64,000 nt of DNA from Erysipelotrichaceae bacterium (lineage in GTDB: Bacteria; Bacillota_I; Bacilli_A; Erysipelotrichales; Erysipelotrichaceae): positions 51,272-115,271 of the forward strand of contig JAFRAB010000025.1 of assembly GCA_017405675.1 (NCBI GenBank). Direction: 5' to 3'. Both the position numbers and the translations under genes were made by a program. Positions 52,399 to 61,141 of the stretch are shown here, piece after piece; the stretch's first letter is position 1; each line of letters starts with the position of its first letter. The notes beneath the pieces are model-generated. The model was not told where the DNA came from. It did no database searches and saw nothing but the letters and a program-made list of their open reading frames with translations.

Positions 52399-53851
52399 AA
52401 CAGAATTCAAATGACAGGAAGTCAATGCTTCCGGAACCTCTGTAGGTAAAATAGAGAGCCAGTTTTTCAGTTTTTGGAAAAACAATCTTAACAGGAATGC
52501 TTTCATGGTATTCCTGTTTTTTCTTCAGTGGTATTTCAGCTAATATTTCTCCATCAGGTGAGGTTCTTATCTTAAAGATTCCATCATCTCCTCTGGTTAT
52601 GACCGTTATATCTGAACTATCTGTATAACTGAAGTACTTGAATCCGCAGATGGAACCGTCTCGCATGTTTTTAATGTACTGATTTGGACTATCTTCACGG
52701 TCTTCACCGTCCTGTGAAAAGGCGGGATGGTTTTCTCTGATCCCTTCAAAGCCAGGACCTTCACAGTTGTCCAGATAGTGAAGGGCACCTTCGGCTGACT
52801 TAAGACAACAAGCCATAAAAGCACCGTATTTGCCTTCCGGTTTCAGTGGACCGCCATTCAGTCCACAGCTGGTCATTTCTGCCTGAGGAATAAAGCCGTC
52901 ATCCGAAATATATACTCTTTCGGCGATACCCTGACGGGCAAAGACGCTGTAGTTGGTTGGTCTGTGGCCGAAGATGTACCACTGACCGTTCAGTTCAACA
53001 AGGGAACCGTGATTGTTGCCGGTATAGGAAATTCTGTTTTCTTCAGTTATGCCATCAAGACCGATATTGCCGTTATCGTGAAGGATCCCGCGGTAACGGA
53101 AAGGACCGGCTGGTGAAACGGAGGTGGCATAACACAGTTCATGACTGTAAATGGATGAGTAAATGAAGTAATAAAGAGAATTGATTTTTCTTAGTGATGA
53201 GGCTTCAAAGAACAGGTGTCCTTTATCTTCACAGTCAGTGATTTCAATCCTGCGATAATCCTGTTTTATGGTGACCATATCATCTTCCAGTTTCAGTACG
53301 AAAGCTCCTGAGCTGTGCGGGTGAGTACCGAATTCTCTTTCCATCCAGTCATAATCCTCTTCCGGATAGAAGCCGATATAAAGATAGATACTGCCGTCAT
53401 CGTCAATGAAGACAGCCGGATCAAAAGGATACGGATCGTAATTACGTAATCCCAGAAGATTACCTTCAGCATCTTTCACATGAGCAAGAAACTCGTATTG
53501 TCCATCCGGTACATCGCAGACGGCGACACCCACGGTTTTGGTACCGGCAGGGCAGTAATAGAGATAGTAGCGGCCGTCCTTACCCTGAACTACATCAGGT
53601 GCAAATAAAGGGAACAGGTCATTCTTATTCAGCGGATCCTGATCCTTACGGAAGATGATTCCGTGAAACTTCCAGTCTGAAAGATCAGACAGAGGAGCAG
53701 ACCAGGTAACATAATCGTTGTCACAGAAAAAACGTGAACCGAAACGGTCATGGGAACCGAAGATATAAAGTCTGTCATTGAAGACATGAGGTTCCCCGTC
53801 AGGAACATATTCATAATTTGGAAGATAGGGATTGAAAACCTGCTTTTTCAT
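52397..53851 (-). CDS. Glycoside hydrolase family 43-like enzyme
   Basis: A 484-residue GH43-type enzyme. A five-bladed propeller is suggested by repeated strands; the first Asp lies in VPDGEPHVFNDRLYIFGSHD, a second Asp in PFDPAVFIDDDGS and the proton-donor Glu in LFFEASSLRK. A C-terminal beta-sandwich of about 150 residues follows. The family covers arabinofuranosidases and xylosidases. There is no signal peptide, so it acts on imported short oligosaccharides. GAGAGGTG precedes the ATG at 53851; the earlier start at 53884 has no such site. Confidence 0.9.
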   Translation of the reverse strand: MKKQVFNPYLPNYEYVPDGEPHVFNDRLYIFGSHDRFGSRFFCDNDYVTWSAPLSDLSDWKFHGIIFRKDQDPLNKNDLFPLFAPDVVQGKDGRYYLYYCPAGTKTVGVAVCDVPDGQYEFLAHVKDAEGNLLGLRNYDPYPFDPAVFIDDDGSIYLYIGFYPEEDYDWMEREFGTHPHSSGAFVLKLEDDMVTIKQDYRRIEITDCEDKGHLFFEASSLRKINSLYYFIYSSIYSHELCYATSVSPAGPFRYRGILHDNGNIGLDGITEENRISYTGNNHGSLVELNGQWYIFGHRPTNYSVFARQGIAERVYISDDGFIPQAEMTSCGLNGGPLKPEGKYGAFMACCLKSAEGALHYLDNCEGPGFEGIRENHPAFSQDGEDREDSPNQYIKNMRDGSICGFKYFSYTDSSDITVITRGDDGIFKIRTSPDGEILAEIPLKKKQEYHESIPVKIVFPKTEKLALYFTYRGSGSIDFLSFEFC

Positions 53852-53958
53852 TGTCGCACCTCTCTTACAGTTATTATACATCATGAAGCAGTCTGTCTTT
53901 CGGGCAAAAAAGACCGTTTGCCGAGCAGATTGAAGTAAAATAACTTTGGGAGGTTCCT

Positions 53959-54471
53959 ATGAAAAAGAAAGTTAACTTATTTGATTATTCAGAAACCATA
54001 AATAAAATGCTGCGTTCCGGCATCCTGTTAAATACCAACGGTGAAAAGTTCAACAGCATGGTCATTGGCTGGGGACATATTGGTGTCATCTGGGGTCTGG
54101 AAACCGTTGTCGTATATGTACGTCAGAGCCGTTATACCAAGCCGCAGATCGATAAGACCGGTGAGTTTACCATCTCTGTGCCGTTTGAAAAACTGCCGCC
54201 TGAACTGATAAAGGTGTGCGGCAGGCTTAGCGGCCGAGACATCAACAAAGCTGATTACCTTACTCTGGTTGATCCTGAAACCAACAATACGCCTGGTGTT
54301 AAGGAAGCGCCTCTGACGATCGAATGCAAGGTCATTTATACTCAGGACCAGGTGCTGAAAGACATTCCTCAGGAGATTCTGGACCGCCAGTACAATGGGG
54401 GAAGCGATCCGACAGATTATCATACCGCTTATATCGGCAAGATCGTCGATGCCTACATAATTGAAGACTGA
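53959..54471 (+). CDS. Flavin reductase-like domain protein
   Basis: A 170-residue protein of the flavin-reductase-like FMN-binding split-barrel family. The first part reads LLNTNGEKFNSMVIGWGHIGVIWGLETVVVYVRQSRYT and the FTISVPFEKLP segment and PLTIECKVIYTQD segment fit the fold. Such proteins bind FMN and reduce flavin with NAD(P)H or act as flavoproteins in small-molecule reduction. GGGAGG lies before the ATG. Monocistronic. Confidence 0.85.
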   Translation: MKKKVNLFDYSETINKMLRSGILLNTNGEKFNSMVIGWGHIGVIWGLETVVVYVRQSRYTKPQIDKTGEFTISVPFEKLPPELIKVCGRLSGRDINKADYLTLVDPETNNTPGVKEAPLTIECKVIYTQDQVLKDIPQEILDRQYNGGSDPTDYHTAYIGKIVDAYIIED

Positions 54472-54473
54472 TG

Positions 54474-54495
54474 AAAACAGCAACTGCTGTTTTTA
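54474..54495 (+). terminator. Intrinsic terminator
   Basis: AAAACAGC-aact-GCTGTTTT then T-run. Confidence 0.8.
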
Positions 54496-54501
54496 TTGTG
54501 C

Positions 54502-54507
54502 TACAAT
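54502..54507 (+). promoter_or_regulatory. -10 of the DNA glycosylase gene
   Basis: TACAAT 17 bases before the ATG at 54525; AGGA at 54514-54517 serves as a weak ribosome site. Confidence 0.45.
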
Positions 54508-54524
54508 AATATCAGGAAAATGTA

Positions 54525-55037
54525 ATGGAAAAAGTAAAACATCCGATCGATCCGGTTTATGATGCCAATTCCCGTATGCTGATACTGGGTTCTTTTCCGT
54601 CGGTCAAGTCGCGTGAGCAGAAGTTTTTCTATGCTCATCCCCAGAATCGATTCTGGCGACTGCTGGCCATCCTGTTTAAGGAAGAAACCCCGGTAACCAT
54701 GGAAGAAAAGAAGAAATTTCTGTTAAGAAACCGCATCGCCTTATGGGATGTCATCGCTTCCTGTGAGATAGAAGGATCTTCTGATTCCAGCATTCGCAAT
54801 GTGGAAGCCAATGATCTCAGCGTGATACTGAATACTGCGGATATAAAGACGATTTATGTCAACGGCAAGACTGCCGAGAAGATGTATTATCGATATACGC
54901 TGGCGAAAACCGGCAGGGAATGCGTTTATCTGCCTTCGACCAGCGGCGCCAATGCGGCCATTAACATGGAAAGACTTATTGAAAAATGGCAGCGCATTAC
55001 AGAAGAAGAAAGGTGTGATGAAAATGAGAGAGTTTGA
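54525..55037 (+). CDS. DNA-deoxyinosine glycosylase (uracil-DNA glycosylase superfamily)
   Basis: A 170-residue member of the uracil-DNA glycosylase superfamily, of the hypoxanthine-DNA glycosylase type: LILGSFPSVKSREQKFFYAHPQNRFWRLLAILF near the start, LWDVIASCEIEGSSD in the middle and VYLPSTSGANA near the end, the family's active-site and DNA-binding loops. It removes deaminated bases (hypoxanthine) from DNA. It overlaps the start of the following unknown gene by 14 bases, so the two are co-transcribed. Confidence 0.9.
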   Translation: MEKVKHPIDPVYDANSRMLILGSFPSVKSREQKFFYAHPQNRFWRLLAILFKEETPVTMEEKKKFLLRNRIALWDVIASCEIEGSSDSSIRNVEANDLSVILNTADIKTIYVNGKTAEKMYYRYTLAKTGRECVYLPSTSGANAAINMERLIEKWQRITEEERCDENERV

Positions 55038-55959
55038 TTTTGAAAACACCGTAAAGGGACCTGACGGACTGGGGGATAAAGCCGTCGTTAATGACAGCGG
55101 TCTGAAAGCTTTCTACTACAGTTTCAGAAATTCATTCGGAGATGGTTCCTATTCCTGTGAAATAGTGAGAAAGGAATCTGATGAGGCAGTCATTTCCTAT
55201 GAGACCTTTGATCACAGTGATTACGGTACCATGGAAATTACTGTTAATGATGATATACTGAATACCCTGTATCAGCTGTATCTGAAGTATCAGGCAGCCC
55301 GCTGGTCAGGTTACAGTAAATATGATGAAGGCGTGCTTGACGGCTCCGGTTTTTCCCTGAGCATGGAATTCAATGACGGGGATACAATGAGCTGTTCAGG
55401 TGAAAACTGTGTCCCTGAGGGATACCGTGAATATGAAAAGGAAATGCGTGAGGTACTTAAACCTTATTTTCAGCAGCTGCTGGACAGGGAACGTGACAGG
55501 CAGATAGCTAAAGGCATTGATGGCGAACTGAGAACGGCAATGATCAACTACATTGGCAATAAATTCGGTACGGACCGCTTTGAGATGCTGATACATCATT
55601 ATAACGGCAAAAACAGGAATTTCGATGTCAGGATCAGTTCCCGGACCGGAGAGTTCATTGCGAAAGGCAAGTACAACTACTATTACATGCTGCCGGATGA
55701 GGATATCGGCTTTGAGAATATCAAGGCCCTGATTGAAAAATACAATGTCATCAGCTGGTATGACTGGAATAAGGCTTCTGCCAATCCTTATGAGGATGAA
55801 TGGTTCCAGCTGGGATTTGATTTTGGCAGCATGAGTATTCAGGCCATGGGTACGGAGCATCCTGAGAATTATGATGAATTCAGAAGAGAATTGTTACAGT
55901 ACATTGTTGAAGTAATAAGAAAGGCTGAAGTGAAATATGATGACTTCAGGTCCAGATAA
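55024..55959 (+). CDS. Unknown protein with an internally repeated domain
   Basis: A 311-residue soluble protein of unknown family. The first half (about residues 60-145) and the second half (about residues 230-310) share a pattern: a helix with a KYQAARWSG- or KYNVISWYD-like motif, a strand pair, then a conserved stretch of aromatic and acidic residues ending in a long helix, so it is a duplicated domain. The start is ATG at 55024 (AGGTG 8 bases upstream); ATG at 55018 is possible too. It overlaps the glycosylase gene. No function is proposed. Confidence 0.75.
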   Translation: MREFDFENTVKGPDGLGDKAVVNDSGLKAFYYSFRNSFGDGSYSCEIVRKESDEAVISYETFDHSDYGTMEITVNDDILNTLYQLYLKYQAARWSGYSKYDEGVLDGSGFSLSMEFNDGDTMSCSGENCVPEGYREYEKEMREVLKPYFQQLLDRERDRQIAKGIDGELRTAMINYIGNKFGTDRFEMLIHHYNGKNRNFDVRISSRTGEFIAKGKYNYYYMLPDEDIGFENIKALIEKYNVISWYDWNKASANPYEDEWFQLGFDFGSMSIQAMGTEHPENYDEFRRELLQYIVEVIRKAEVKYDDFRSR

Positions 55960-55970
55960 AGGAGAATAAC

Positions 55971-56957
55971 ATGAAGAGAATGAATATCGGAGTTATAGGA
56001 ACCGGAAAGATCGCCATGCAGGTAACCGGTTCAATGAAACAGGTTGAAGGTGTTAAGCTTTACGCGGTATGTTCACGTAAACAGGAAACAGGACAGCGGT
56101 TTGCGGATAAGATGGGCATACCTAATGTCTATACTGATTTTGATCGGATGCTGATCGATGAGAATATTGACTTCATCTACATTGCTGCTCCGAATTCACT
56201 GCACTATCAGTATGCCTGCAATGCCGTAAATCACGGTAAGAATGTTATTCTGGAAAAGCCTTTCTGTTCCAATCTCAGGGAAGCAGAAAAACTGGTTGAG
56301 CTGGTTAAGGAAAAAGGCGTTTATCTGTTTGAGGCCATTACCACGCTGCATTCCCGCAACTACAAACTGCTTAAGGAGAAACTTGGAGAGATTGGAAACG
56401 TTGGTCAGGTACAGTGCAACTACTGCCAGTATTCCAGCAAGATGCCGGCTTTCTTGAGAGGTGAGGTCGCCAATGTGTTTACGCTGAAGTATTCAGGAGG
56501 AACCCTGATGGATATCGGTGTCTATAACCTTCATTTTGCGGTTGGTCTGTTCGGCAAGCCGGAAAAGGTGACATATTATGCCAGAAAGCATGAAAACGGA
56601 GTAGACCTGGGAGGAACTCTAATATTAGAATATCCGGGCCTGGTCGTTGATGCGGCAGCCGCCAAAGACGTGGCAACAGTCAGCCGCTGCGTGTTGGTAG
56701 GCGATAAAGGATATATTGAAGTACCGGGCGGCGCCAACGGTGAAAAAGCCTTTGACTTAACAGTCGGTAATGAGACTGTTCACTATGATATTGACAGTGA
56801 GGAAAGAAGATTCATTAATGAAATAGAAGCATTTAAGGACATCTATGAAAAAGAAGACATGGAGGCCTGCCATAAACTGCTGGCTGAAACCCTGGATGTC
56901 ATGTGGTGTGTCGAGATGGCCAAGAAGTCAGCTGACATTGTATTTGAAGCAGATTAA
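55971..56957 (+). CDS. Gfo/Idh/MocA-family oxidoreductase
   Basis: A 328-residue NAD(P)-dependent oxidoreductase. The Rossmann motif is IGVIGTGKIAMQV, the conserved EKP is in ILEKPFCSNLREAE, and the C-terminal alpha/beta domain includes GGTLMDIGVYNLHFAVGLFG. Such enzymes oxidise sugars, inositols or related compounds. AAAGGAGAA lies before the ATG and 11 bases separate it from the previous gene, so it may be in that operon. Confidence 0.92.
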   Translation: MKRMNIGVIGTGKIAMQVTGSMKQVEGVKLYAVCSRKQETGQRFADKMGIPNVYTDFDRMLIDENIDFIYIAAPNSLHYQYACNAVNHGKNVILEKPFCSNLREAEKLVELVKEKGVYLFEAITTLHSRNYKLLKEKLGEIGNVGQVQCNYCQYSSKMPAFLRGEVANVFTLKYSGGTLMDIGVYNLHFAVGLFGKPEKVTYYARKHENGVDLGGTLILEYPGLVVDAAAAKDVATVSRCVLVGDKGYIEVPGGANGEKAFDLTVGNETVHYDIDSEERRFINEIEAFKDIYEKEDMEACHKLLAETLDVMWCVEMAKKSADIVFEAD

Positions 56958-56977
56958 AAGGAGCGTGAGCTCCTTTA
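56956..56977. terminator. Terminator overlapping two stop codons
   Basis: AAAGGAGC-gtga-GCTCCTTT: starts at the oxidoreductase stop and reaches the stop of the converging gene. Confidence 0.75.
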
Positions 56978-57418
56978 TTGTTTGTTTAATTGTCTGTTAA
57001 GCTGTTCTTTCAGGTATAAATACCTTTCATATTTCTCCTGTTTCCGGAAATGGACCTCGCGGAACTGCTCAGGATCGTCAGCATAAGAGAGACTCTCAGG
57101 TGCGAACTGTTCGCTGGTCAGATCGAATTTATGGCCGTCAACTTCGTTATAACAGTGAATGCTGCCGTCCGGAAGAGGGATGCCGAACACCTTGCCGCCA
57201 TAGATATCCTGTACCAGGAAAGCGGTAATGGAACACTGTCCCAGCGTTCTGTTTTCCTCGCTCCAGTCCTGCTGCATGCGTGGGGCACAGGTCCTGCGGC
57301 ACCATATCGTGCTGAGAATGTCATATAGCTGCTGCGGGGTGGTGATACCCGGAAAGTCAGGGTTGTTCCGGTTCATAGTGGCATTCTGCCAGCCGTAAAA
57401 ACAGTATTCCTTGTTCAT
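56975..57418 (-). CDS. YunG-family protein
   Basis: A 147-residue protein of the YunG family. The typical core is IWCRRTCAPRMQQDWSEENRTLGQCSITAFLVQDIYGGKVFGIPL, then IHCYNEVDGHKFDLTSEQF. The arrangement Cys (GQCS), His (IHCYN) and Asp (FDLTS) looks like a papain-type triad, but activity is not established. It converges with the oxidoreductase and has AGGAGGAAA-type site at its start. Confidence 0.8.
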   Translation of the reverse strand: MNKEYCFYGWQNATMNRNNPDFPGITTPQQLYDILSTIWCRRTCAPRMQQDWSEENRTLGQCSITAFLVQDIYGGKVFGIPLPDGSIHCYNEVDGHKFDLTSEQFAPESLSYADDPEQFREVHFRKQEKYERYLYLKEQLNRQLNKQ

Positions 57419-57535
57419 GAGATTTCCTCCTGATGTGATTATACCATGATGAAAACATATTCTTAAGTCACATATGAAATGTTGTGCTAGAATGTACTTA
57501 AGGAAACTCTACAGCATCATGAAAGGTATCAACGT

Positions 57536-58204
57536 ATGAAGTACATACGGTTAGTAATGTTCGGTGTTTTTTCACTGATCCATCTTTATGACAGCTTTTT
57601 TGACAACAGCCGGGCCCGTAAGAAAACGAAGCCTTTTCTGCTGTTGTTTTTGACGTTATTCTATCTGCTGGCTGCCAGGGAGAAAAACTATCTTCTGGTA
57701 TCAGCTCTGGTGTTCAGCTGGCTGGGAGATGTACTGCTTATTCCCAAGGGAGATAAGTGGTTTTTCCGCGGAGGAATAGCTTTCGGTATCAGCCATCTGT
57801 TATTCATAGCGCAGTACATACCGCATATTGCCTTTGACAGGATACCGTGGGTGGCTGTCATTCCGGCTGCCGTCATATATTTCGGTATCTCATTCATTAT
57901 CATCGAAATAATAAAACCTACGACACCTAAGTCAATGTTATTCCCGATGTATCTGTATCTGCTGTGTAACAGCGCCATGAATCTGTTTTCGTTTAATCAG
58001 CTGCTGCAGCATCGAAATCTCGGTGCCACACTGGCATTGATAGGAGCCATACTGTTCTTCCTGTCCGACTGTGCGCTTTTCATTGTCAGATATGGAAAGC
58101 ATCCTCAGATCGTTTACAGGAAGCATTTCACGGTAATGCTGGCATATCTGCTGGGAGAATTTCTGATCGTCTTAGGCATGCTGAAACTGACGGGTCAGCT
58201 GTAA
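57536..58204 (+). CDS. YhhN/TMEM86-family membrane protein (lysoplasmalogenase-like)
   Basis: A 222-residue protein with about seven or eight hydrophobic helices. Characteristic segments are LVFSWLGDVLLIPKGDKWFFRGGIAFGISHLLFIAQY and FLSDCALFIV, with conserved Asp and His residues at membrane borders. Human TMEM86 relatives cleave lysoplasmalogens; bacterial YhhN proteins are thought to be similar. Own promoter; the next hairpin lies right after its stop. Confidence 0.88.
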   Translation: MKYIRLVMFGVFSLIHLYDSFFDNSRARKKTKPFLLLFLTLFYLLAAREKNYLLVSALVFSWLGDVLLIPKGDKWFFRGGIAFGISHLLFIAQYIPHIAFDRIPWVAVIPAAVIYFGISFIIIEIIKPTTPKSMLFPMYLYLLCNSAMNLFSFNQLLQHRNLGATLALIGAILFFLSDCALFIVRYGKHPQIVYRKHFTVMLAYLLGEFLIVLGMLKLTGQL

Positions 58205-58219
58205 AAAAATATGTAAATA

Positions 58220-58249
58220 ACAGTCACTGTAAAAATGTTCAGTGACTGT
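58220..58249 (+). terminator. Strong hairpin with no T-run
   Basis: ACAGTCACTG / CAGTGACTGT with 10-base loop followed by TGTAAT; a terminator or an operator-like palindrome. Confidence 0.45.
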
Positions 58250-58254
58250 TGTAA

Positions 58255-58260
58255 TAGAAT
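58255..58260 (+). promoter_or_regulatory. -10 of the unknown gene at 58273
   Basis: TAGAAT 12 bases before the ATG, with GGGG between them. Confidence 0.45.
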
Positions 58261-58272
58261 TGGGGTATAAAA

Positions 58273-58944
58273 ATGAGTGATAAACTTAATATCGGCAGTA
58301 TAGTTACCGATGAACTTGGAAAACTGTACAGTCTTGAAAAAGTCGATGTCGGCAGTGATGCTGTTTTAAAGAAAAACATGATGACATTTACGACCGAGGT
58401 TCTGAAGGCTCAGGATTTCGGACACATCTGCATTCTGAAAATGAACGGCATGTTCGGATTGATGAAGATGGAGACAGTGGTCATTTCACCGCTGGAAAAA
58501 GATGTTCCGCTGGTCAACTTTGACTGGATCAGCGTTGCGGGCAAACAGACCTTTATCGCAGAATTCTATGACTGCATGCTGGAACCTTATCCAGAAGAAT
58601 ACGTCAGAGAGCTGTACGATAACAGCATGATCTATCCGGAACTGGCTGAGTATGACGGGGGAAAGCACTGGTATGACGAGGTCAAGATGTACTGCTCCTG
58701 CGGTAAGACCAGCCGTAAACCGAAAGACAGGTTCACAGTTATGACCAAAGCTTATATGAAAGATCTTGCTGGTCAGCTGCAGAAATTCGGCAAATGCGAT
58801 CCGGATGCCAAGAAGGAAAAGATCAGATGGTTCGCTGAAACACTTATTGAAAAGGGCGGACCGGCTGTTAATTCCGTAACGAAACTGTTCGGTACCGAAA
58901 CCGCCAGACGACTGATACTTGAACACATGTACGGTGTAGAATGA
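58273..58944 (+). CDS. Unknown soluble protein, 223 residues
   Basis: A soluble protein of unknown family, without signal peptide or membrane segment. It has a conserved-looking KMYCSCGKTSRKPKDRF segment with paired Cys (a possible partial zinc site) and a helical C-terminus. The N-terminal 100 residues are beta-rich (IGSIVTDELGKLYSLEKVDVGSDA, ICILKMNGMFGLMKMETVVISPLE). It is monocistronic and ends at a T-tailed hairpin. No function can be assigned. Confidence 0.7.
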   Translation: MSDKLNIGSIVTDELGKLYSLEKVDVGSDAVLKKNMMTFTTEVLKAQDFGHICILKMNGMFGLMKMETVVISPLEKDVPLVNFDWISVAGKQTFIAEFYDCMLEPYPEEYVRELYDNSMIYPELAEYDGGKHWYDEVKMYCSCGKTSRKPKDRFTVMTKAYMKDLAGQLQKFGKCDPDAKKEKIRWFAETLIEKGGPAVNSVTKLFGTETARRLILEHMYGVE

Positions 58945-58969
58945 CAGGACTGAAAAAAGTCCTGTTTTT
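58944..58969 (+). terminator. Intrinsic terminator
   Basis: ACAGGACT-gaaaaa-AGTCCTGT then T-run. Confidence 0.8.
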
Positions 58970-59022
58970 ATGTGACCAGAGCCGTAATAAATCTGTTGTT
59001 ATGGGTGTAGGAGGTAGGGAAA

Positions 59023-59913
59023 ATGAAAAGATTTATTACTGCTGTACTGTGTTTGTTATTACTTGTAGGCTGCGGAACAAAGAGTGCGGATGTACATGAT
59101 GCTAATTACTATGAACCGGGATACAGAACAGAAGAGGACAGTTATGGTTTAAGTGCTGATGAAAGCTATAATGTCATAAATAAAAACAGCAACAGTGCAA
59201 TTGCCAAACCTGAAGAAAAACTGGTTTACAGAAGTTCTGTAACGTTGGAGACCAAGGACTATACCAGTCTGCTTGATGAACTTAATGAGATCATCAGAAG
59301 ATATGACGGTGTAACACAGACCATGAGGGAATCCAACACAGCCAGAAGAACCTTTTCACTGACTGTCAGAATACCTTCAGAACACTTTGATGACTTCATC
59401 CGGAGTTTAAGAAAGAGCTCCGGAAGCATGACTGACATCTATACCAGTGTTGACAACATTACCAAACAGTATAATGATAACGATCTGAGAATTGCCGCTC
59501 TGGAGACTCAGCATACCAGACTGCTGCAGTTACTGGCTGATGCCAAGGATCTTAATGACGTCATTCTTATTGAAAGCAGATTAAGCGATGTAGAGACTGA
59601 ACTGACCAGACTGCAGTCCTATAAGAACAGCATGGATTCCGATGTGGCCTATTCAACAATTGACCTGACTGTCTGCGAGGTCCAGACTTATTCCGAAACT
59701 TCATTCTGGAGCAAGCTGACCAATGCCATCAGCGGTTCCTTAAGCAATTTCACTGATAACATGGAAGGTCTGGTCATCTGGGTGATCTATGCCTTACCTA
59801 ATTTGGCAGTGCTGGCTGCCGCATACTTCCTGTTAAGGAAACCTGCCGGCAAGCTTATTAACAATATCTTCAGAGGAAAGAAAAAAGAAGCAGCAGCCGT
59901 AAAGGCAGAATAA
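59023..59913 (+). CDS. DUF4349-family lipoprotein
   Basis: A 296-residue lipoprotein. Signal MKRFITAVLCLLLLVGC ends at a lipobox Cys at residue 17. The DUF4349 core follows (EKLVYRSSVTLETKDYTSLLDELNEIIRRYDG to LQSYKNSMDSDVAYSTIDLTV), with a helical coiled-coil section, and a C-terminal membrane helix (VIWVIYALPNLAVLAAAYFLL) and a basic tail. The role of the family is not known. AGGAGG precedes the ATG. Confidence 0.9.
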   Translation: MKRFITAVLCLLLLVGCGTKSADVHDANYYEPGYRTEEDSYGLSADESYNVINKNSNSAIAKPEEKLVYRSSVTLETKDYTSLLDELNEIIRRYDGVTQTMRESNTARRTFSLTVRIPSEHFDDFIRSLRKSSGSMTDIYTSVDNITKQYNDNDLRIAALETQHTRLLQLLADAKDLNDVILIESRLSDVETELTRLQSYKNSMDSDVAYSTIDLTVCEVQTYSETSFWSKLTNAISGSLSNFTDNMEGLVIWVIYALPNLAVLAAAYFLLRKPAGKLINNIFRGKKKEAAAVKAE

Positions 59914-59919
59914 AAAACA

Positions 59920-59947
59920 AATCACGGATCATCATCCGTGATTTTTT
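59920..59947. terminator. Bidirectional terminator
   Basis: AATCACGGAT-catc-ATCCGTGATT with T-run to the right and A-run to the left; serves both the DUF4349 gene and the reverse-transcriptase gene. Confidence 0.85.
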
Positions 59948-61131
59948 CTGTTCAGTTCACTGTTTTCCCGTTTCCAGTTGTAGTATTCGCTGACTAAAGG
60001 GGTATAACCCAGTTTCTTCAATTGCCGGTAGGTAATGTCATAATTGCCTTTATAGTGTCGGCCGCTGTAAAGGTAACGCAGATACATCTGCATGTATTCA
60101 TCGATCTTATGCAGCCCGTCAGAGACAGTCAGTACCGGGAAATAGAATCGTGTCCAGGTAAACTCATTGTTACCGGAGAGATCGTAGAAGCGGTTGTCAA
60201 AGCTTCTGATCATAGCTGCAGCCGCCTTTTCAAAGGAATATCCGTTTTTCTGACGCCAGCGGTATAAGCCGCGGGCTTTTCTTCTGATCTTGCCCTGCAT
60301 TTTACGGATAGCCGTTTCGGAAAGATCAATGTTGTGATCGTAATAGCTGAAGCCCAGAAACTCCCATTTCTCATGAGGTTCACTGACGGAATACTTATCC
60401 ATGTTAAGCGTCAGTTTCTTTTCTTCAATATGGTTTTTCAGCAGTCTGAAGGTATTTTCAACCTCCTGCAGGGAATCACAGAAAATGATGATGTCATCGG
60501 AATAACGGAAATATGATTCCGCGAACATGGCATCGAGTGAGAGCAGATAGATATTGGCAAAGAAGCTGGCCAATGGCACACCTGCCATGGCGCCTCTTTT
60601 TTCTTCGATCAGCTCACCGTTGTAATAGCATCGGTCCTGAGTAAGCAGCATCTTCAGAAAATCATAGAGCGATTCATCGTCATTTATGATCTCATGAAGG
60701 ATGTTGAGCAGGACAGGGACATTGATGGAGTTGAAGTAATCATGTATGTCGACCTTGAGAACGTACTTTTCATCCAGATCATCAATTGACATTATTCTGT
60801 CAAAAGCGGTCTTGGCTGTGCTGTGTCTTCTGAAGGAATAGCAGTTATCGGAAATGCGGTCATCATAGCGGTACAAAAGCCAGGCGAGCAGTTTCAGGAT
60901 CCAGGTTTCTTCCGTGCTGTATGAGTATACAGTTCTCTTCTTTTTGGAATCAATTTTCGAAATCATTTTTTTAGCCGGATAGTCAAAGTCAGTAACGATG
61001 AGGTACTTTTCGCCATCAATAAAAGACTGCAGCTGTTTTATTTCTCTTTTCTGCAGCTGATTTCTTTCGGTTTTGTAACTTAGGAAGTCATTCCAGACTT
61101 CCTTACTTTTTAATTCATCAAGAAGTGTCAT
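59932..61131 (-). CDS. Solitary reverse transcriptase (RNA-directed DNA polymerase)
   Basis: A 399-residue reverse transcriptase. Motif A with the catalytic Asp is KVDIHDYFNSI (D128), motif B is GVPLASFFANIYLLSLD (184-200), motif C is YFRYSDDIIIF with Y210-S-D-D213, and the thumb-side FLGF is at 258-261. A DNCYSFRRHSTAKTAF segment resembles the intron-type SYGFRPGRS region. The C-terminal part (GRHYKGNYDITYRQLKKLGYTPLVSEYYNWK) is not a maturase or HNH. I see neither the NAxxH nor the VTG motif of retron RTs. It could be an unknown-group or defence-associated RT. Preceded by a structured RNA-like region. Confidence 0.9.
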   Translation of the reverse strand: MTLLDELKSKEVWNDFLSYKTERNQLQKREIKQLQSFIDGEKYLIVTDFDYPAKKMISKIDSKKKRTVYSYSTEETWILKLLAWLLYRYDDRISDNCYSFRRHSTAKTAFDRIMSIDDLDEKYVLKVDIHDYFNSINVPVLLNILHEIINDDESLYDFLKMLLTQDRCYYNGELIEEKRGAMAGVPLASFFANIYLLSLDAMFAESYFRYSDDIIIFCDSLQEVENTFRLLKNHIEEKKLTLNMDKYSVSEPHEKWEFLGFSYYDHNIDLSETAIRKMQGKIRRKARGLYRWRQKNGYSFEKAAAAMIRSFDNRFYDLSGNNEFTWTRFYFPVLTVSDGLHKIDEYMQMYLRYLYSGRHYKGNYDITYRQLKKLGYTPLVSEYYNWKRENSELNRKNHG

Positions 61132-61141
61132 AAGAAAAAGG

